A DNA stretch of 64,000 nt from Strigamia acuminata (Eukaryota; Arthropoda; Chilopoda; Geophilomorpha; Linotaeniidae), in NCBI GenBank assembly GCA_949358305.1, contig OX442314.1, positions 20,949,060 to 21,013,059 of the forward strand, written 5' to 3'. Within the stretch, counting starts at the first letter, position 1, and every line of letters starts with the position of its first letter. Both the position numbers and the translations under genes were made by a program. This document shows positions 42,505 through 52,688 of the stretch, one piece after another. A model generated the notes under the pieces. It ran no database searches, was not told the DNA's origin, and was given only the letters and a program-made list of their open reading frames with translations.

Positions 42505-43549
42505 TGTCGCGCTCTACCGTCCGGTGACTTCACGTGGCTATTGAGAATCACTTACCTTAATATATCGCTTGTTAGAGCGATTACCCAAAGAATGAATTAC
42601 ACCGTCAGATAAAATAAATGATATATTTATTAAACCAGAAGGTACAAATAATAATTAGGTCTATTTCTATATGTGTTTCCAAAGTCGATCCAAGATAGCG
42701 ATTGGATTCGCACACGAGTTCACCTCGAGCGTGCTGATCCGTCGTCGTCCTTGGGGTCGCTTTTGTCTTCCTTCTCGTCCTCGGGCTCACGCTGGCGCGC
42801 GAGTGGAATGCTCTGAAACGAGTCTGAAATCCTCAGCTGTTGTCTCGGGTTTTGTTTCTTCGATCTTCTACGAAAGCTTACACAAAGACTGTCGTTGTTT
42901 ATCCGGTGATACACACAGCAACGGATGCTACTTTGTTTCCGGCGATCACACAGTGGCGGATGCTACTTTGTTTCCGGCGATCACACAGTGGCGGATGCTA
43001 CTTTCTTTCCGGCGATCACACAGCGGCGGAATTTACCTCTCCGGCGACCCCACAGCGGCGGAGAGCATTTTCTTTTTACAACAATTAGGCTCACGAGGCC
43101 GTTTTCCTCCTGACTTGCTAATTGTCGTTGATGATCACTCTCTTGGCTATTTCTGCCAAAGTAATTTGGTTAGATTGGTATCGCAGCTAACACTGCGAAG
43201 TTATCACAGAATAACGTTACTCGTGTATGAAATTGTCCTATGTCCTAGGTCACTCTTTGCTTGGTTTGCTAAGCCCTGACGGTTTAGGACGTTGGGTTTT
43301 ACGTGTTGTTTGGTTCGTTTCTGTGTTGGTTCTCCTGCTCCCGTGCTGAGGCAAATTCCTCTGTACAAAAGCACTCCATCCAGTGACCGGAGTCATCCAA
43401 TGAGAGTAAGTAGAGTCCTCCAAACACTTGCCCATTGACTAAATGTCAATGCACTGAGAGAGGGGGGAGCGGCCTCGACTCTCCCACAAGGCGGAAGTGG
43501 GTGATGGAGCAACCACCCCAGGCTGACCCGTTATAGTGAGGTCACTACA
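42505..43549. mobile_element. solo LTR, 1045 bp
   Basis: The segment starts TGTCGCGC and ends CACTACA, and it is flanked by aata on both sides (42501-42504 and 43550-43553). Copy B of the tandem duplication has the uninterrupted site (cgaaaatattaattc at about 59305), which proves insertion. It has no gag, pol or primer site, so it is a solo LTR of a gypsy-type element with an unusually long LTR. It contains a 35-bp minisatellite. Confidence 0.8.
42908..43063. repeat. 35-bp minisatellite inside the solo LTR
   Basis: About four copies of gatcacacagtggcggatg plus ctactttgtttccggc. The inner two are almost perfect, and the outer ones are diverged or shortened. Confidence 0.85.
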
Positions 43550-44579
43550 AATATTAATTCCTAAAGTTCAAATTTACAGTATTCAGAAGCAGCAGAGATT
43601 TATAGTCTGTGGGGCCGTTCAACGTCAGCAAATGACTGATGAAGCCAGCAGCACCAAAACTGGTGGACATGCCAATTTTGGCATGCAGCCTTTGGTACTT
43701 CTTGGCATCCAAAGTCTGCAGAAGTACTCTTGGATTCATTCCTGCATCACTTGGAGTTCTTTGGAAGGTCATTGGCAATTTTTTCTCAACGGCTACAAAT
43801 ACAACGAAGGCACCGGGCTGACCATTGGAGAATTTATTCAACCAAATGGTGTGGTGGTGTTGGGACAAGATCAAGATGTTGATGATGGGCAGCACGACGT
43901 GAAGGATCAAATGAGAGGCCAAATCAGTGATCTGAATATGTGGGATTCAGTATTATCATTAACATTATCATTTATTCGGCACTCCAATGGAGTAAAATAA
44001 AAAGAAAAAATACATAGAAAAATTACATATTAGTCCTGGTACGCAGAAGATAGTTGTGGAGGTGGCGGTGAAAATGGCGGCAGTGAAAACGGCACTTGAA
44101 AGCGGAGCAATCAAAAACGGAATCGCGGACAACCAATTGAAGAGTATTCCACATCGTAGTGCAGCAATAAGGAAAGGTTTTGGCTTTGTACGTGGAGATG
44201 CAGGCGGTGACTTCGAAAGAGTGGCAACGAGTGGATCAGGTGGCTATCTCCGAGTTGTAAATACTGACGATGGCGTGGGCAGGGTGGCTAGGGTCCCTGA
44301 TCGCGTCCGTGAGGGACGACAGGTCTTTAAGGCGCAGCACGTTGGACAGGGTTAGGATCTTGTGGTGATTACAGAAGGGGGTGATGCGGGTCCTGGGGGG
44401 GATCTTGTAGGAAGCTCGGAATACATGGTAATAGACAGTTTTGAGGGGAATTTTGAAATGTCGGGGGGGGGGGACTAGTTTCAGATGGGGGAGGCATAGG
44501 AGATGGAGGGGTAAATCTTAGTTTTGATGTAGGTAGTGAGTTCACGACGAGTCAAGACCTTACAAATGTGCTTCACGAT

Positions 44580-44979
44580 TTTCGAGACTTCGAAATAATC
44601 TAGCTGCGATTGCAGCACGCGCGAGCAACAATTTGAGACGTATTTTTAAACTTAACTAATTTTAATCGTTGAAGATTTTAACAAGGAAAATCGCGTGGTG
44701 ACACACGATGATACAGGTAAAAAAGATGGTGGTCAATCCCAAAAACGGGGTTAACTTCCGGTTAACAAGGACCGGTCAAAATTACAGATTACACACCAGA
44801 GGGCACTCTTGGTGTCCCTCGATCAAAAAACACTATTGTCGTTAAAACATTACCAATACAATTCGATATTCGATAAAAACAATTACAAAGAGACTTAAAA
44901 CACTTTTCGAAATAAAACACTAAAATTAAACATAAATTGAAATCATTACTAAACATTAAATCCAAATCTGGATTTTACA
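44580..44979 (-). repeat. BEL 3' LTR
   Basis: 400 bp. On the coding strand it begins TGTAAAATCC but ends CTCGAAA rather than CA. It appears identical to 57089-57488. Confidence 0.9.
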
Positions 44980-45003
44980 TTGCCGGGGGAAAAAACCACA
45001 AAT

Positions 45004-45409
45004 CTAATTGTCGTCGGCGACTTCCAACGAGCAAAGTCTCTGCACCGGTCTTCTTAACGTTTTCCCTCCCGGCAGCATCATCTCGCAAGATCGAATTTTC
45101 CCATCTCTACCGTCAAACGTCTTCGTAATTTTCGCCGTCTTCCACGTCATGCGTGGCTGACCCTGTTCCTGCACGAGGACTAAATCGTTAACGCAAATCT
45201 CTTTAGATGCTCGTACTCGTCGAAATTCCCTCAACTCCACGAGGTACTCATGGGACCAACGACGCCACAATAAATTTGTAAATCTCTGGCGCAACTTCCA
45301 TCGTTTAACTAACTCCGTTCTCTTCGAAATATCGACGTGATGCTCCGAGTTGTAAATGTCGGGCAAACTTGAAATTCGGGTCCCGATCAAAAAATGTGAT
45401 GGCGACAGC
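45004..45409 (-). pseudogene. BEL integrase C-terminal part
   Basis: This frame continues the integrase of the BEL pol (52683-52201) across the copia insertion and its ggttc duplication. It has the H-F-L-I-G-T-R-I-S-S-L-P-D motif typical of the BEL/Pao integrase C-terminus, followed by a W-R-R-W-S-H-E-Y-L region and the stop at 45004, 24 nt from the LTR. It is intact as sequence but no longer connected to the rest of pol. Confidence 0.85.
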
Positions 45410-45414
45410 GGTTC

Positions 45415-45884
45415 TGTTGTTTATCAATGCCAAACAGTCCTCCGTACTTGTTTTGCGCATTTCTTAAAGTATTACTGCATTATGCAGCCTAGTGTATTTA
45501 TTAGGATTTATTTCATTATTTAACATTGGGCATAATGCTGCCTGCATCATGTTAGTATTAGTTTACTTTTTCCAACACCAGATGGTGTCACTTGTATGTT
45601 TTCTCTCAATCACAATGGCCGCTTGCATGCCAGCAAGCACTCATGTATTTTCTCCATCTAAATGGACCAAATTATGTAAGCATTTTCGTTTTTATTAAAC
45701 ATATAGTTTATTTTACATTGTGTTTGCTATATATGAGCACTTTAGAGTGCAGTGACTTCATTTTCCACCATTTTCAAGCGCTGGAGGTGCGCGCACGTCA
45801 TTGCGCTCATGTTAGCCGTGTTTCGGCATTTAAACTCGCTTCCACACACAGTATTTTATACTGTGAGCGCACTCCTCTGCTACA
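45415..45884 (+). repeat. copia 5' LTR
   Basis: 470 bp, TGTTG...CTACA. It appears identical to the 3' LTR at 51726-52195. It includes the self-complementary stretch cagtattttatactg near 45850. Confidence 0.95.
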
Positions 45885-45886
45885 AG

Positions 45887-45904
45887 TGGTAGCAGAGGAT
45901 GGTT
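45887..45904 (+). other. copia primer-binding site, initiator tRNA-Met
   Basis: TGGTAGCAGAGGATGGTT begins 2 nt after the LTR and matches the complement of the initiator tRNA-Met 3' end (CCAUCCUCUGCUACCA). Many copia elements use an internal half-tRNA instead, so use of the intact 3' end is a distinguishing trait. Confidence 0.85.
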
Positions 45905-46708
45905 GCTATCCTTGCAGCACGCCGAAACCGCTAATTTTATCGTTATTTTCGCGAAATTCGCGAATTTGCGATAAATTTTCTATTTGCAGATTGCGCCGAT
46001 TTCCGCGACGATTTTCGTCTCTAGAACGTTCGAGACGACACGCCGACGTTCTCACGTAGTCTGCCCGATCAACTCTACGATTTTTCATTTAATTTCGTCC
46101 GAATTTCTGCGGGTTTCGCAATTTTCGAGACGAATTTCAATTTATTTTCAGGTTTTCGCCATTTTCCAACGAGATTCAACGTTGGAAACCCGCTTTATAC
46201 AGCGTGAACGACGATTTGTTGGATATCCCGACCTCGTACACCGTGTACGGTCGTTGTTACGACGATTTTCCAGGATTTTCGCATTTTAAATGCGCAACAA
46301 CGCCATTTTCGATTCTCGAATATTGGCGCAACGTCTCATCACACTAATTAATACTTGCCTTTCAGTTGTCGTAATTAGCTTGTTAGTATTTAAGGTCGTA
46401 TTAAGTTTTTGTGGGTCCTTTAGAATAGTTTTTGCTCTTCTGTTCCAGTCGGAACTACCGCATTAACTCATTCCTAGCCAGTGCTTACCGTGGCCAACAG
46501 GTACTCCCGCGCCTCCAGGCAGGCGAACGGACCCCTGTGTGTTGGCTGGCTAGGGTTATTTGGCCACTTCAGAAGTGGTCGCCCAATTCGATTGATATCC
46601 GCTTTGACAGTGCTTCGATCAGTGCGCCGTATTTGTGTTGTGCTACGCGATATTGTACCATTCTCCATCCAGTGTGTTTTGCTACGGATTGTTTCGTAAC
46701 TCCACGTC
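45905..46708 (+). other. copia leader region
   Basis: About 800 bp between the primer-binding site and the start codon. There is no supportable ORF. It presumably carries packaging and dimerisation signals. Confidence 0.5.
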
Positions 46709-49700
46709 ATGTCAAAGTCCGCAGACGGAAATCCAGGACGTCTTCCCATCCTTAGCGTAGGAAACTACGAACTTTGGCAGCGCTCAATGCGCATGGTACT
46801 CCGAAGCGAGGAATTGTGGGAACACGTAACGGAAGAAGAGGAGGTGGAATTCCTTAAAACCGCCGGAGATAAGGAGAAAAAGAAGTACAAACGTCGGAAA
46901 GCCAAAGCATTAGGCTTAATATACTGTTCTGTAAGCGAGGCGAAGAAGTCTGCGCTAGATGATTGTAAAACCCCGAAGGAAGCATGGGACATCTTAGCCA
47001 ACATTTATGCGCCATCATCTCGTGCGCGACAGGCAGCCATGCGCCGCGAATTTTTGAATTTGCGCCTGGAGCAGGGCGAAGATATGGCCGACTTCTTAGG
47101 ACGCGTAGACTATCATGTCCGCCAAATGAAGGATATCGGAGAGATAACTACGCCTGATCATCACGCTTACCAATACTTGGACTTATTACCTCGTGAATAT
47201 TCACAAATTTCATTCACGACATATCACTTGCCCAAAGGAGAATTTACACCAAAGAAAGTGTCTGAACAATTGCTCGCGGAACATATGGATTCGCGCGACA
47301 TAGACAATTCTAAATCTCCACGTGCCTATGCTGGTGAAAAACAGCAACGTGGGAGAAATCGTTCTCGTCCCTCTCAACCGTTATCTTCGGTGCAGTGTTT
47401 TAATTGCCAGGAATTTGGCCATTATGCTAATAAATGTTCATTACCGCCGCGCCGAGATGACAAAAATCAACCGACAGCTTCACTTCAAAGGAAGCCAAGA
47501 AGTTCTAGCCGCAAACGCAACAAGAACTCAAACCGTGATGATTCGAGGCCAAGGGGGAATTCCAGCGCAAGGCGGGAAACGAACTTTTTCGCCAGTGCTC
47601 CGCAACAGTTGCCCACAATTCACTTCATGCAATCACATGAATGGATCGTGGATTGTGGGGCAACTGATCATGTGTGCCACGTTCAAGCATGGTTTCAGGA
47701 CTTTGTCAAAGTTGTGCCCTTTAATATCGCATTGGGTCAAGGACATTCCGAAGTTCTAGGAAAGGGCAAAGTCCAGATTATCTCCATGATTAACAACGTA
47801 GAATGTGTCGTAAATCTCCAAGATGTGTTGTATGCGCCAAAATTTGAGGCGAATTTGATTTCAGTGTCAAAAATGGATAAAACTAAACATCACATCCATA
47901 TTTGGAATGGAGACGTTTATGTCTACAAATCCGACATTAAGCATCCAATGCTTCGGGCCAAAGAAAAGGGCGGCCTTTATTATGTCGACGGCTTGTGCCC
48001 ACCTTCAACACTGATGTCAACAGTGGATGTACCTATTGCGCAGTCAATCGCTCCGACCCGAACATTAGTCACGACAGAAGAGGATTTCATCCAGTATCCA
48101 AGAGCAAAGAAAAAGTCGAAAAATCCTGAACTTTTTACTGATTTTCGGCTCGAATTCCCTCCTTTGCCAAATGAAATTACTCCACCTGTACCAATCAAAG
48201 TAATCCAGTCCAAGACACTTCCTGTACCTACTCCCACCAATCCGTTACCTCAAGTCCCATCCTTTGCCAAGACATTAAAGGCAAACCCACCGATCTCCCA
48301 ACCGAGTTCAAATTCAAAACCGAATTCAAAGCCAACCAACGCAAAGAAGGTTGCAGCACCATCGGTTAAAAAGGATGCGACAGGGATATGGCACAGCAGA
48401 TTGGGTCATCTTCACACCAATGCAATGAAACTTTTGGCCGGAAATAACCAAGTTTATGGAGTGACACCGGCAGAAGTGAACAAGGAACTTTCGTGTAATC
48501 ATTGTCGAATTGCGAAATCAACGCGCATTTCCCATAAACCTGATGAACATCCTATTTCTACAAAGGCTTTAGATCTCCTACACATGGACGTGTGGGGAGC
48601 ATCAAGAACGACTTCCTACGGAGGCGCGCGTTATGTGCTAACGATTATCGACGACGCCACGCGCTATGCCTGGATATTTCCGATGGCTCAAAAATCCCAA
48701 GTATTTGGATTGTTCAAAGACTACGTCACACGAATCGAACGAGTGACAGGTAAACGAGTGAAGGCCATCCGAACTGACCGAGGAGGGGAGTTCTTATCAA
48801 ACGAATTCGACCGCTATTTGAAGGAAACTGGGATTCAAGCCCAACGGACCAATCCACATAGTCCCGCTATGAATGGCACAGCGGAAAGAATAAACCGCAC
48901 CATGGCGGATTACACGCGTGCCATCCTAGACGAAACCGAACTTCCGAATGAACTTTGGGCGGAATTCGCAGTAACTTTCTCTTATATAAAGAACCGGTGC
49001 CCTCATTCTCGTCTCAAAAATGAGGTGCCCTATATTTTGTGGCGACGACGTGCCCTTTCGCTTAGACACCTGCGCAAGTTAGGCTCCAAGTGCTGGGTTC
49101 ATCACACAGCACCTGGCAGGGACAAGCTCGATCCACGAGCTTGGGAGGGCTATTTGGTTGGATACGCCACGACAACGCGAGGTTATCGCGTCTGGAATCC
49201 AACAGATAACAAAGTCATCGAATCCATTCACGTCCAAATTGACGAACGGCAATCCTACAAACGTTCCAACCATTATCGAGGTCCGCAGCAACCGTGGATG
49301 GGACCAGATGAGGACCAATCGCATCAAACATCGCAAACTTATCAACCATTGCGCATTTCACAACCGCATGTGAGGTTTGACGACGAACTGGAATATACTG
49401 ATTGGCCCAAATTTCCGGATTCAGAGGATGAATGTGATACGGACTATGACTCTGACGATTCGACCCCAGCGGGTGCTCAATTCCGAACTCCGCCAGCCAC
49501 TCCAACTCCGGGATCTCCTATTCGAGCCCCTCTAATTACTCCAGTAATAACGCCGGTGCCGAGTCCAGTTATTACTCCCGGCAATACACCAAGTCATACA
49601 CCACCTGGTTCACCTCCGAGTTTTGTAAATGCTCGTCGAGGCTCTCGTGGAAATGCGCCACAAGCTCATCAAGCAGCCCACCATGGTCCACCTCCAACTG

Positions 49701-51517
49701 GAGCTGCAACTGCATATAAATGGCGTTACATTGGTGGAGATACTGAGTGTAGACACTGGAAAAGGGAGGAACATTTGCGCAAAGTACAGGAACCTGGAAA
49801 ACTCAAAGTCGATGTTTATTATTTCCCAGAAGCAGGACTCCGATTACGTTCTAGAGGTGACGTTGAGGAATTCTGTCACATGAACAACATTCCTTATGAT
49901 CCTGAACTATTTTATTTTGGCAATATGGAATATGAATTGGAGGATCTTCCACAACCACTTCCCAGAGTGCACCTTTGTCGTCGTGATCCCACTAGTTACG
50001 CAGAGGCTGTAAGATTTCCGGATTCGACCAAATGGCAAGAAGCCATTAATGAAGAGTTAGACACTTTTGCAGAAAGAGGCGTCTATGAAGAGGTCCCTAA
50101 ACCGGAAAATACAACCATATTAGGGTGCAAGTGGCTCTTCAAACTGAAGGAAGATGCTCTAGGCAAACCAGCCAGATATCGCGCTAGATTAGTGGCACAG
50201 GGCTTTCGCCAAACGTTAGGAGTGGACTACGATGAAGTCTTTAGCCCTGTTATCAACTTTGTTCTCATACGCCTATTTTTCTGTCTATTAGTAGTCCTCA
50301 AAGGGTGGAAGGACGCGCACTTAGATGTGAAATGCGCGTACCTATACGGCGATCTTGCGCACAAAGTATATATGCGCATTCCAGCTGGCGCAACATGTTC
50401 AAATCCAAATCACGTATGGCTCCTAATAAAATCGCTCTATGGACTCCATCAGTCCGGGCGCCAATGGTTTGAAAAACTGGATCAAACATTGCGCGATTTG
50501 GGATTTCGCAGATTACCAGGGTGCAACTGTGTGTACATATACGGAACTTCCGCCGTGATGCTAATATACGTCGATGATATAGTACTATTTCACGCGACGG
50601 ATGGCATCCTGACGCAATTAATTGCTCTTATCAGCACCAAATTCGATGTCGTGAATTTAGGACCAATTACAAAACTTTTAGGTGTAGAGTTCATTCGTAC
50701 TCCCAAGGGAATCTTCATCATCCAACGTGCATACATACAGAAGATTCTCAAGAAATTTGAAATTATCGCCGATAAACTCATCAAGGTCCCAGTAACACCA
50801 GGAACGACGCTCGTCAAAGGGTCAAAAGAAGATTTGCCAGAATTTCCCTATCGTTCGTTAATAGGCTCTCTTCTCTTCCTCGCATCGAGGACACGACCCG
50901 ACATATTATTCTCAGTTATAATGTTATCACAGTTTAACAATTGCTATAACCACACGCACATCAAGGCACTCATGCAGGTTGTGCGCTACGTAGGCAATAC
51001 TTTGGATTACGCAATTGAACTGTCAAATTGTTCCAATGGACAACTATGGGGATATACTGACGCGTCCTGGGCCACCGAAGTCAGCACTTCTTTGAGTTTC
51101 GGCGGGTATATAGCCTATATTGGAAACGTCCCCATCGGATGGAGTTGTCGTAAACAAACCAGCGTGGCGTGCTCAACGATGGAGGCGGAGTTTGTCGCCC
51201 TCGTTGAGTGCGTCCGTGAGCTTTATTGGCTCGATTACGTCTACAGTTCTGTCCCGATGCTGAATAGATCTTCACCACCTATAGTGTTCTCCGATGCGCT
51301 TTCTTCTATCCAATTCACATCAAATGACGTGGAGAACAGTAAAACGAAACATATCCGAGTGAAATTTCATTGGATTCGGGAATGGTACACAGCAGGTGCA
51401 TTCCAATTGCGCAAAGTCCCCGGATCAATGAACGTGGCAGACATTTTTACCAAATGGTTGGGCTCATCTCAACTGCGTCTCCTGATTTCCCGGATTTTCA
51501 ATTTCAACCTATCGTGA
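46709..51517 (+). CDS. gag-pol: copia Gag-Pol polyprotein, 1602 aa
   Basis: One uninterrupted frame. A UBN2-type copia Gag (about 10-200) is followed by a zinc knuckle C-F-N-C-Q-E-F-G-H-Y-A-N-K-C (about 230-243). Next come a protease active site D-C-G-A-T-D (about 313; a Cys replaces the usual Ser/Thr of D-S/T-G-A), a GAG-pre-integrase W-H-x-R-L-G-H (about 561) with C-x2-C, and an integrase core (M-D-V-W-G, T-D-R-G-G-E-F). An unusually proline-rich insert lies at about 905-990. The reverse transcriptase has Y-V-D-D-I (about 1284), and RNase H has T-D-A-S-W and C-S-T-M-E-A-E-F. The integrase-before-RT order defines Ty1/copia. Gag and Pol share one frame without a stop or shift, as in Drosophila copia. 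Confidence 0.96.
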   Translation: MSKSADGNPGRLPILSVGNYELWQRSMRMVLRSEELWEHVTEEEEVEFLKTAGDKEKKKYKRRKAKALGLIYCSVSEAKKSALDDCKTPKEAWDILANIYAPSSRARQAAMRREFLNLRLEQGEDMADFLGRVDYHVRQMKDIGEITTPDHHAYQYLDLLPREYSQISFTTYHLPKGEFTPKKVSEQLLAEHMDSRDIDNSKSPRAYAGEKQQRGRNRSRPSQPLSSVQCFNCQEFGHYANKCSLPPRRDDKNQPTASLQRKPRSSSRKRNKNSNRDDSRPRGNSSARRETNFFASAPQQLPTIHFMQSHEWIVDCGATDHVCHVQAWFQDFVKVVPFNIALGQGHSEVLGKGKVQIISMINNVECVVNLQDVLYAPKFEANLISVSKMDKTKHHIHIWNGDVYVYKSDIKHPMLRAKEKGGLYYVDGLCPPSTLMSTVDVPIAQSIAPTRTLVTTEEDFIQYPRAKKKSKNPELFTDFRLEFPPLPNEITPPVPIKVIQSKTLPVPTPTNPLPQVPSFAKTLKANPPISQPSSNSKPNSKPTNAKKVAAPSVKKDATGIWHSRLGHLHTNAMKLLAGNNQVYGVTPAEVNKELSCNHCRIAKSTRISHKPDEHPISTKALDLLHMDVWGASRTTSYGGARYVLTIIDDATRYAWIFPMAQKSQVFGLFKDYVTRIERVTGKRVKAIRTDRGGEFLSNEFDRYLKETGIQAQRTNPHSPAMNGTAERINRTMADYTRAILDETELPNELWAEFAVTFSYIKNRCPHSRLKNEVPYILWRRRALSLRHLRKLGSKCWVHHTAPGRDKLDPRAWEGYLVGYATTTRGYRVWNPTDNKVIESIHVQIDERQSYKRSNHYRGPQQPWMGPDEDQSHQTSQTYQPLRISQPHVRFDDELEYTDWPKFPDSEDECDTDYDSDDSTPAGAQFRTPPATPTPGSPIRAPLITPVITPVPSPVITPGNTPSHTPPGSPPSFVNARRGSRGNAPQAHQAAHHGPPPTGAATAYKWRYIGGDTECRHWKREEHLRKVQEPGKLKVDVYYFPEAGLRLRSRGDVEEFCHMNNIPYDPELFYFGNMEYELEDLPQPLPRVHLCRRDPTSYAEAVRFPDSTKWQEAINEELDTFAERGVYEEVPKPENTTILGCKWLFKLKEDALGKPARYRARLVAQGFRQTLGVDYDEVFSPVINFVLIRLFFCLLVVLKGWKDAHLDVKCAYLYGDLAHKVYMRIPAGATCSNPNHVWLLIKSLYGLHQSGRQWFEKLDQTLRDLGFRRLPGCNCVYIYGTSAVMLIYVDDIVLFHATDGILTQLIALISTKFDVVNLGPITKLLGVEFIRTPKGIFIIQRAYIQKILKKFEIIADKLIKVPVTPGTTLVKGSKEDLPEFPYRSLIGSLLFLASRTRPDILFSVIMLSQFNNCYNHTHIKALMQVVRYVGNTLDYAIELSNCSNGQLWGYTDASWATEVSTSLSFGGYIAYIGNVPIGWSCRKQTSVACSTMEAEFVALVECVRELYWLDYVYSSVPMLNRSSPPIVFSDALSSIQFTSNDVENSKTKHIRVKFHWIREWYTAGAFQLRKVPGSMNVADIFTKWLGSSQLRLLISRIFNFNLS

Positions 51518-51712
51518 CATTCTTAATTTAGTTTTACCCGAATTGTGAGGATCATCGAGTTCCAGTGGGAATTTTCGGGCTTCCGTAGTGATTCATATAA
51601 CAGTACCTGGCTCGATGTTCCGAATTATTATTTCCATTATTATTATTCTATGTAAAGTTACATTTAAAGTTTTTCCCTTAACTTATTCTTTATTTTTGCG
51701 GCTATTTGCCAT

Positions 51713-51725
51713 CGAAGGGGGAAAT
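51713..51725 (+). other. copia polypurine tract
   Basis: GAAGGGGGAAAT directly precedes the 3' LTR. Confidence 0.75.
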
Positions 51726-52195
51726 TGTTGTTTATCAATGCCAAACAGTCCTCCGTACTTGTTTTGCGCATTTCTTAAAGTATTACTGCATTATGCAGCC
51801 TAGTGTATTTATTAGGATTTATTTCATTATTTAACATTGGGCATAATGCTGCCTGCATCATGTTAGTATTAGTTTACTTTTTCCAACACCAGATGGTGTC
51901 ACTTGTATGTTTTCTCTCAATCACAATGGCCGCTTGCATGCCAGCAAGCACTCATGTATTTTCTCCATCTAAATGGACCAAATTATGTAAGCATTTTCGT
52001 TTTTATTAAACATATAGTTTATTTTACATTGTGTTTGCTATATATGAGCACTTTAGAGTGCAGTGACTTCATTTTCCACCATTTTCAAGCGCTGGAGGTG
52101 CGCGCACGTCATTGCGCTCATGTTAGCCGTGTTTCGGCATTTAAACTCGCTTCCACACACAGTATTTTATACTGTGAGCGCACTCCTCTGCTACA
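51726..52195 (+). repeat. copia 3' LTR
   Basis: 470 bp, matching the 5' LTR with no difference that I could find by eye. Confidence 0.95.
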
Positions 52196-52200
52196 GGTTC

Positions 52201-52683
52201 TTGCTCTGTCGGATCGTCCGTCACGTAGGTTATAGGGCGCGAGTTTATTATTGCTTCGACCTCCGTCAATACAGTTGTCAGTCCCTCAAAACAAAGCGAC
52301 GATCTTCCCAGAACTTTCTTCAGACTCAATTTGACCGTCTTGACGAGGCGCTCCCAAAAGCCTCCCCACCAAGGAGCCAACTCGACAATGAATTTCCATT
52401 GTATCTTGTTGTGAGATAAAAATCCCTGGAACTCTTCGCCTGCAAATCCATTTATGAACAGCGCCAAATCCTTTTCTGCCCGCTTAAACGTTTTTGCGTT
52501 GTCCGAATACACGATACTCGGAATTCCTCGCCGTGATATCAAACGTTTGAATGCCAGAATAAACTTTTCTGTCGTCAGGTCTGAAACTAACTCCAGATGT
52601 ACGGCTCGTACTACCGCGCAGGTGAATAATGCGATATAACATTTCTCGCCACTCCGCATGTAAAGTGGGCCCGCGAAATCCAC
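52201..52683 (-). pseudogene. BEL integrase core fragment
   Basis: Contains the catalytic landmarks of BEL/Pao integrase: V-D-F-A-G-P-L-Y, an S-D-N-A-K-T-F segment and A-P-W-W-G-G-F-W-E-R. It is out of frame with the upstream pol because of a single-base change at about 52690-52715. It ends at the copia insertion. The ORF continues into the copia LTR by chance. Confidence 0.88.
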
Positions 52684-52688
52684 GCCTA

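Larger units (their letters stand above)
29579..43614 (+). repeat. tandem duplication unit, copy A
   Basis: The unit starts inside exon 2 of the pentraxin gene and ends at gtctgtgggg, where copy B begins at once with ttcaacgtcag. Its own DNA is about 2.3 kb; the rest is a gypsy element and a solo LTR inserted later. Identity to copy B is high through exons, introns and spacers. Confidence 0.8.
45415..52195 (+). mobile_element. full-length Ty1/copia retrotransposon nested in BEL
   Basis: 6,781 bp on the plus strand. Two 470-bp LTRs look identical. The 5-bp duplication is ggttc (45410-45414 and 52196-52200). It has an initiator-Met primer site, a single 1602-codon frame and a purine tract. No defect was seen, so it is the youngest insertion of the nest and possibly mobile. 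Confidence 0.97.

Noticed and set aside
42908-43063. CRISPR-like array
   Set aside because: The 35-bp units are contiguous without unique spacers, the genome is eukaryotic, and the repeat lies in an LTR.
45492-46059. ORFs repeated at 45492-46059 and 51803-52235
   Set aside because: Copia LTR sequence read in chance frames.
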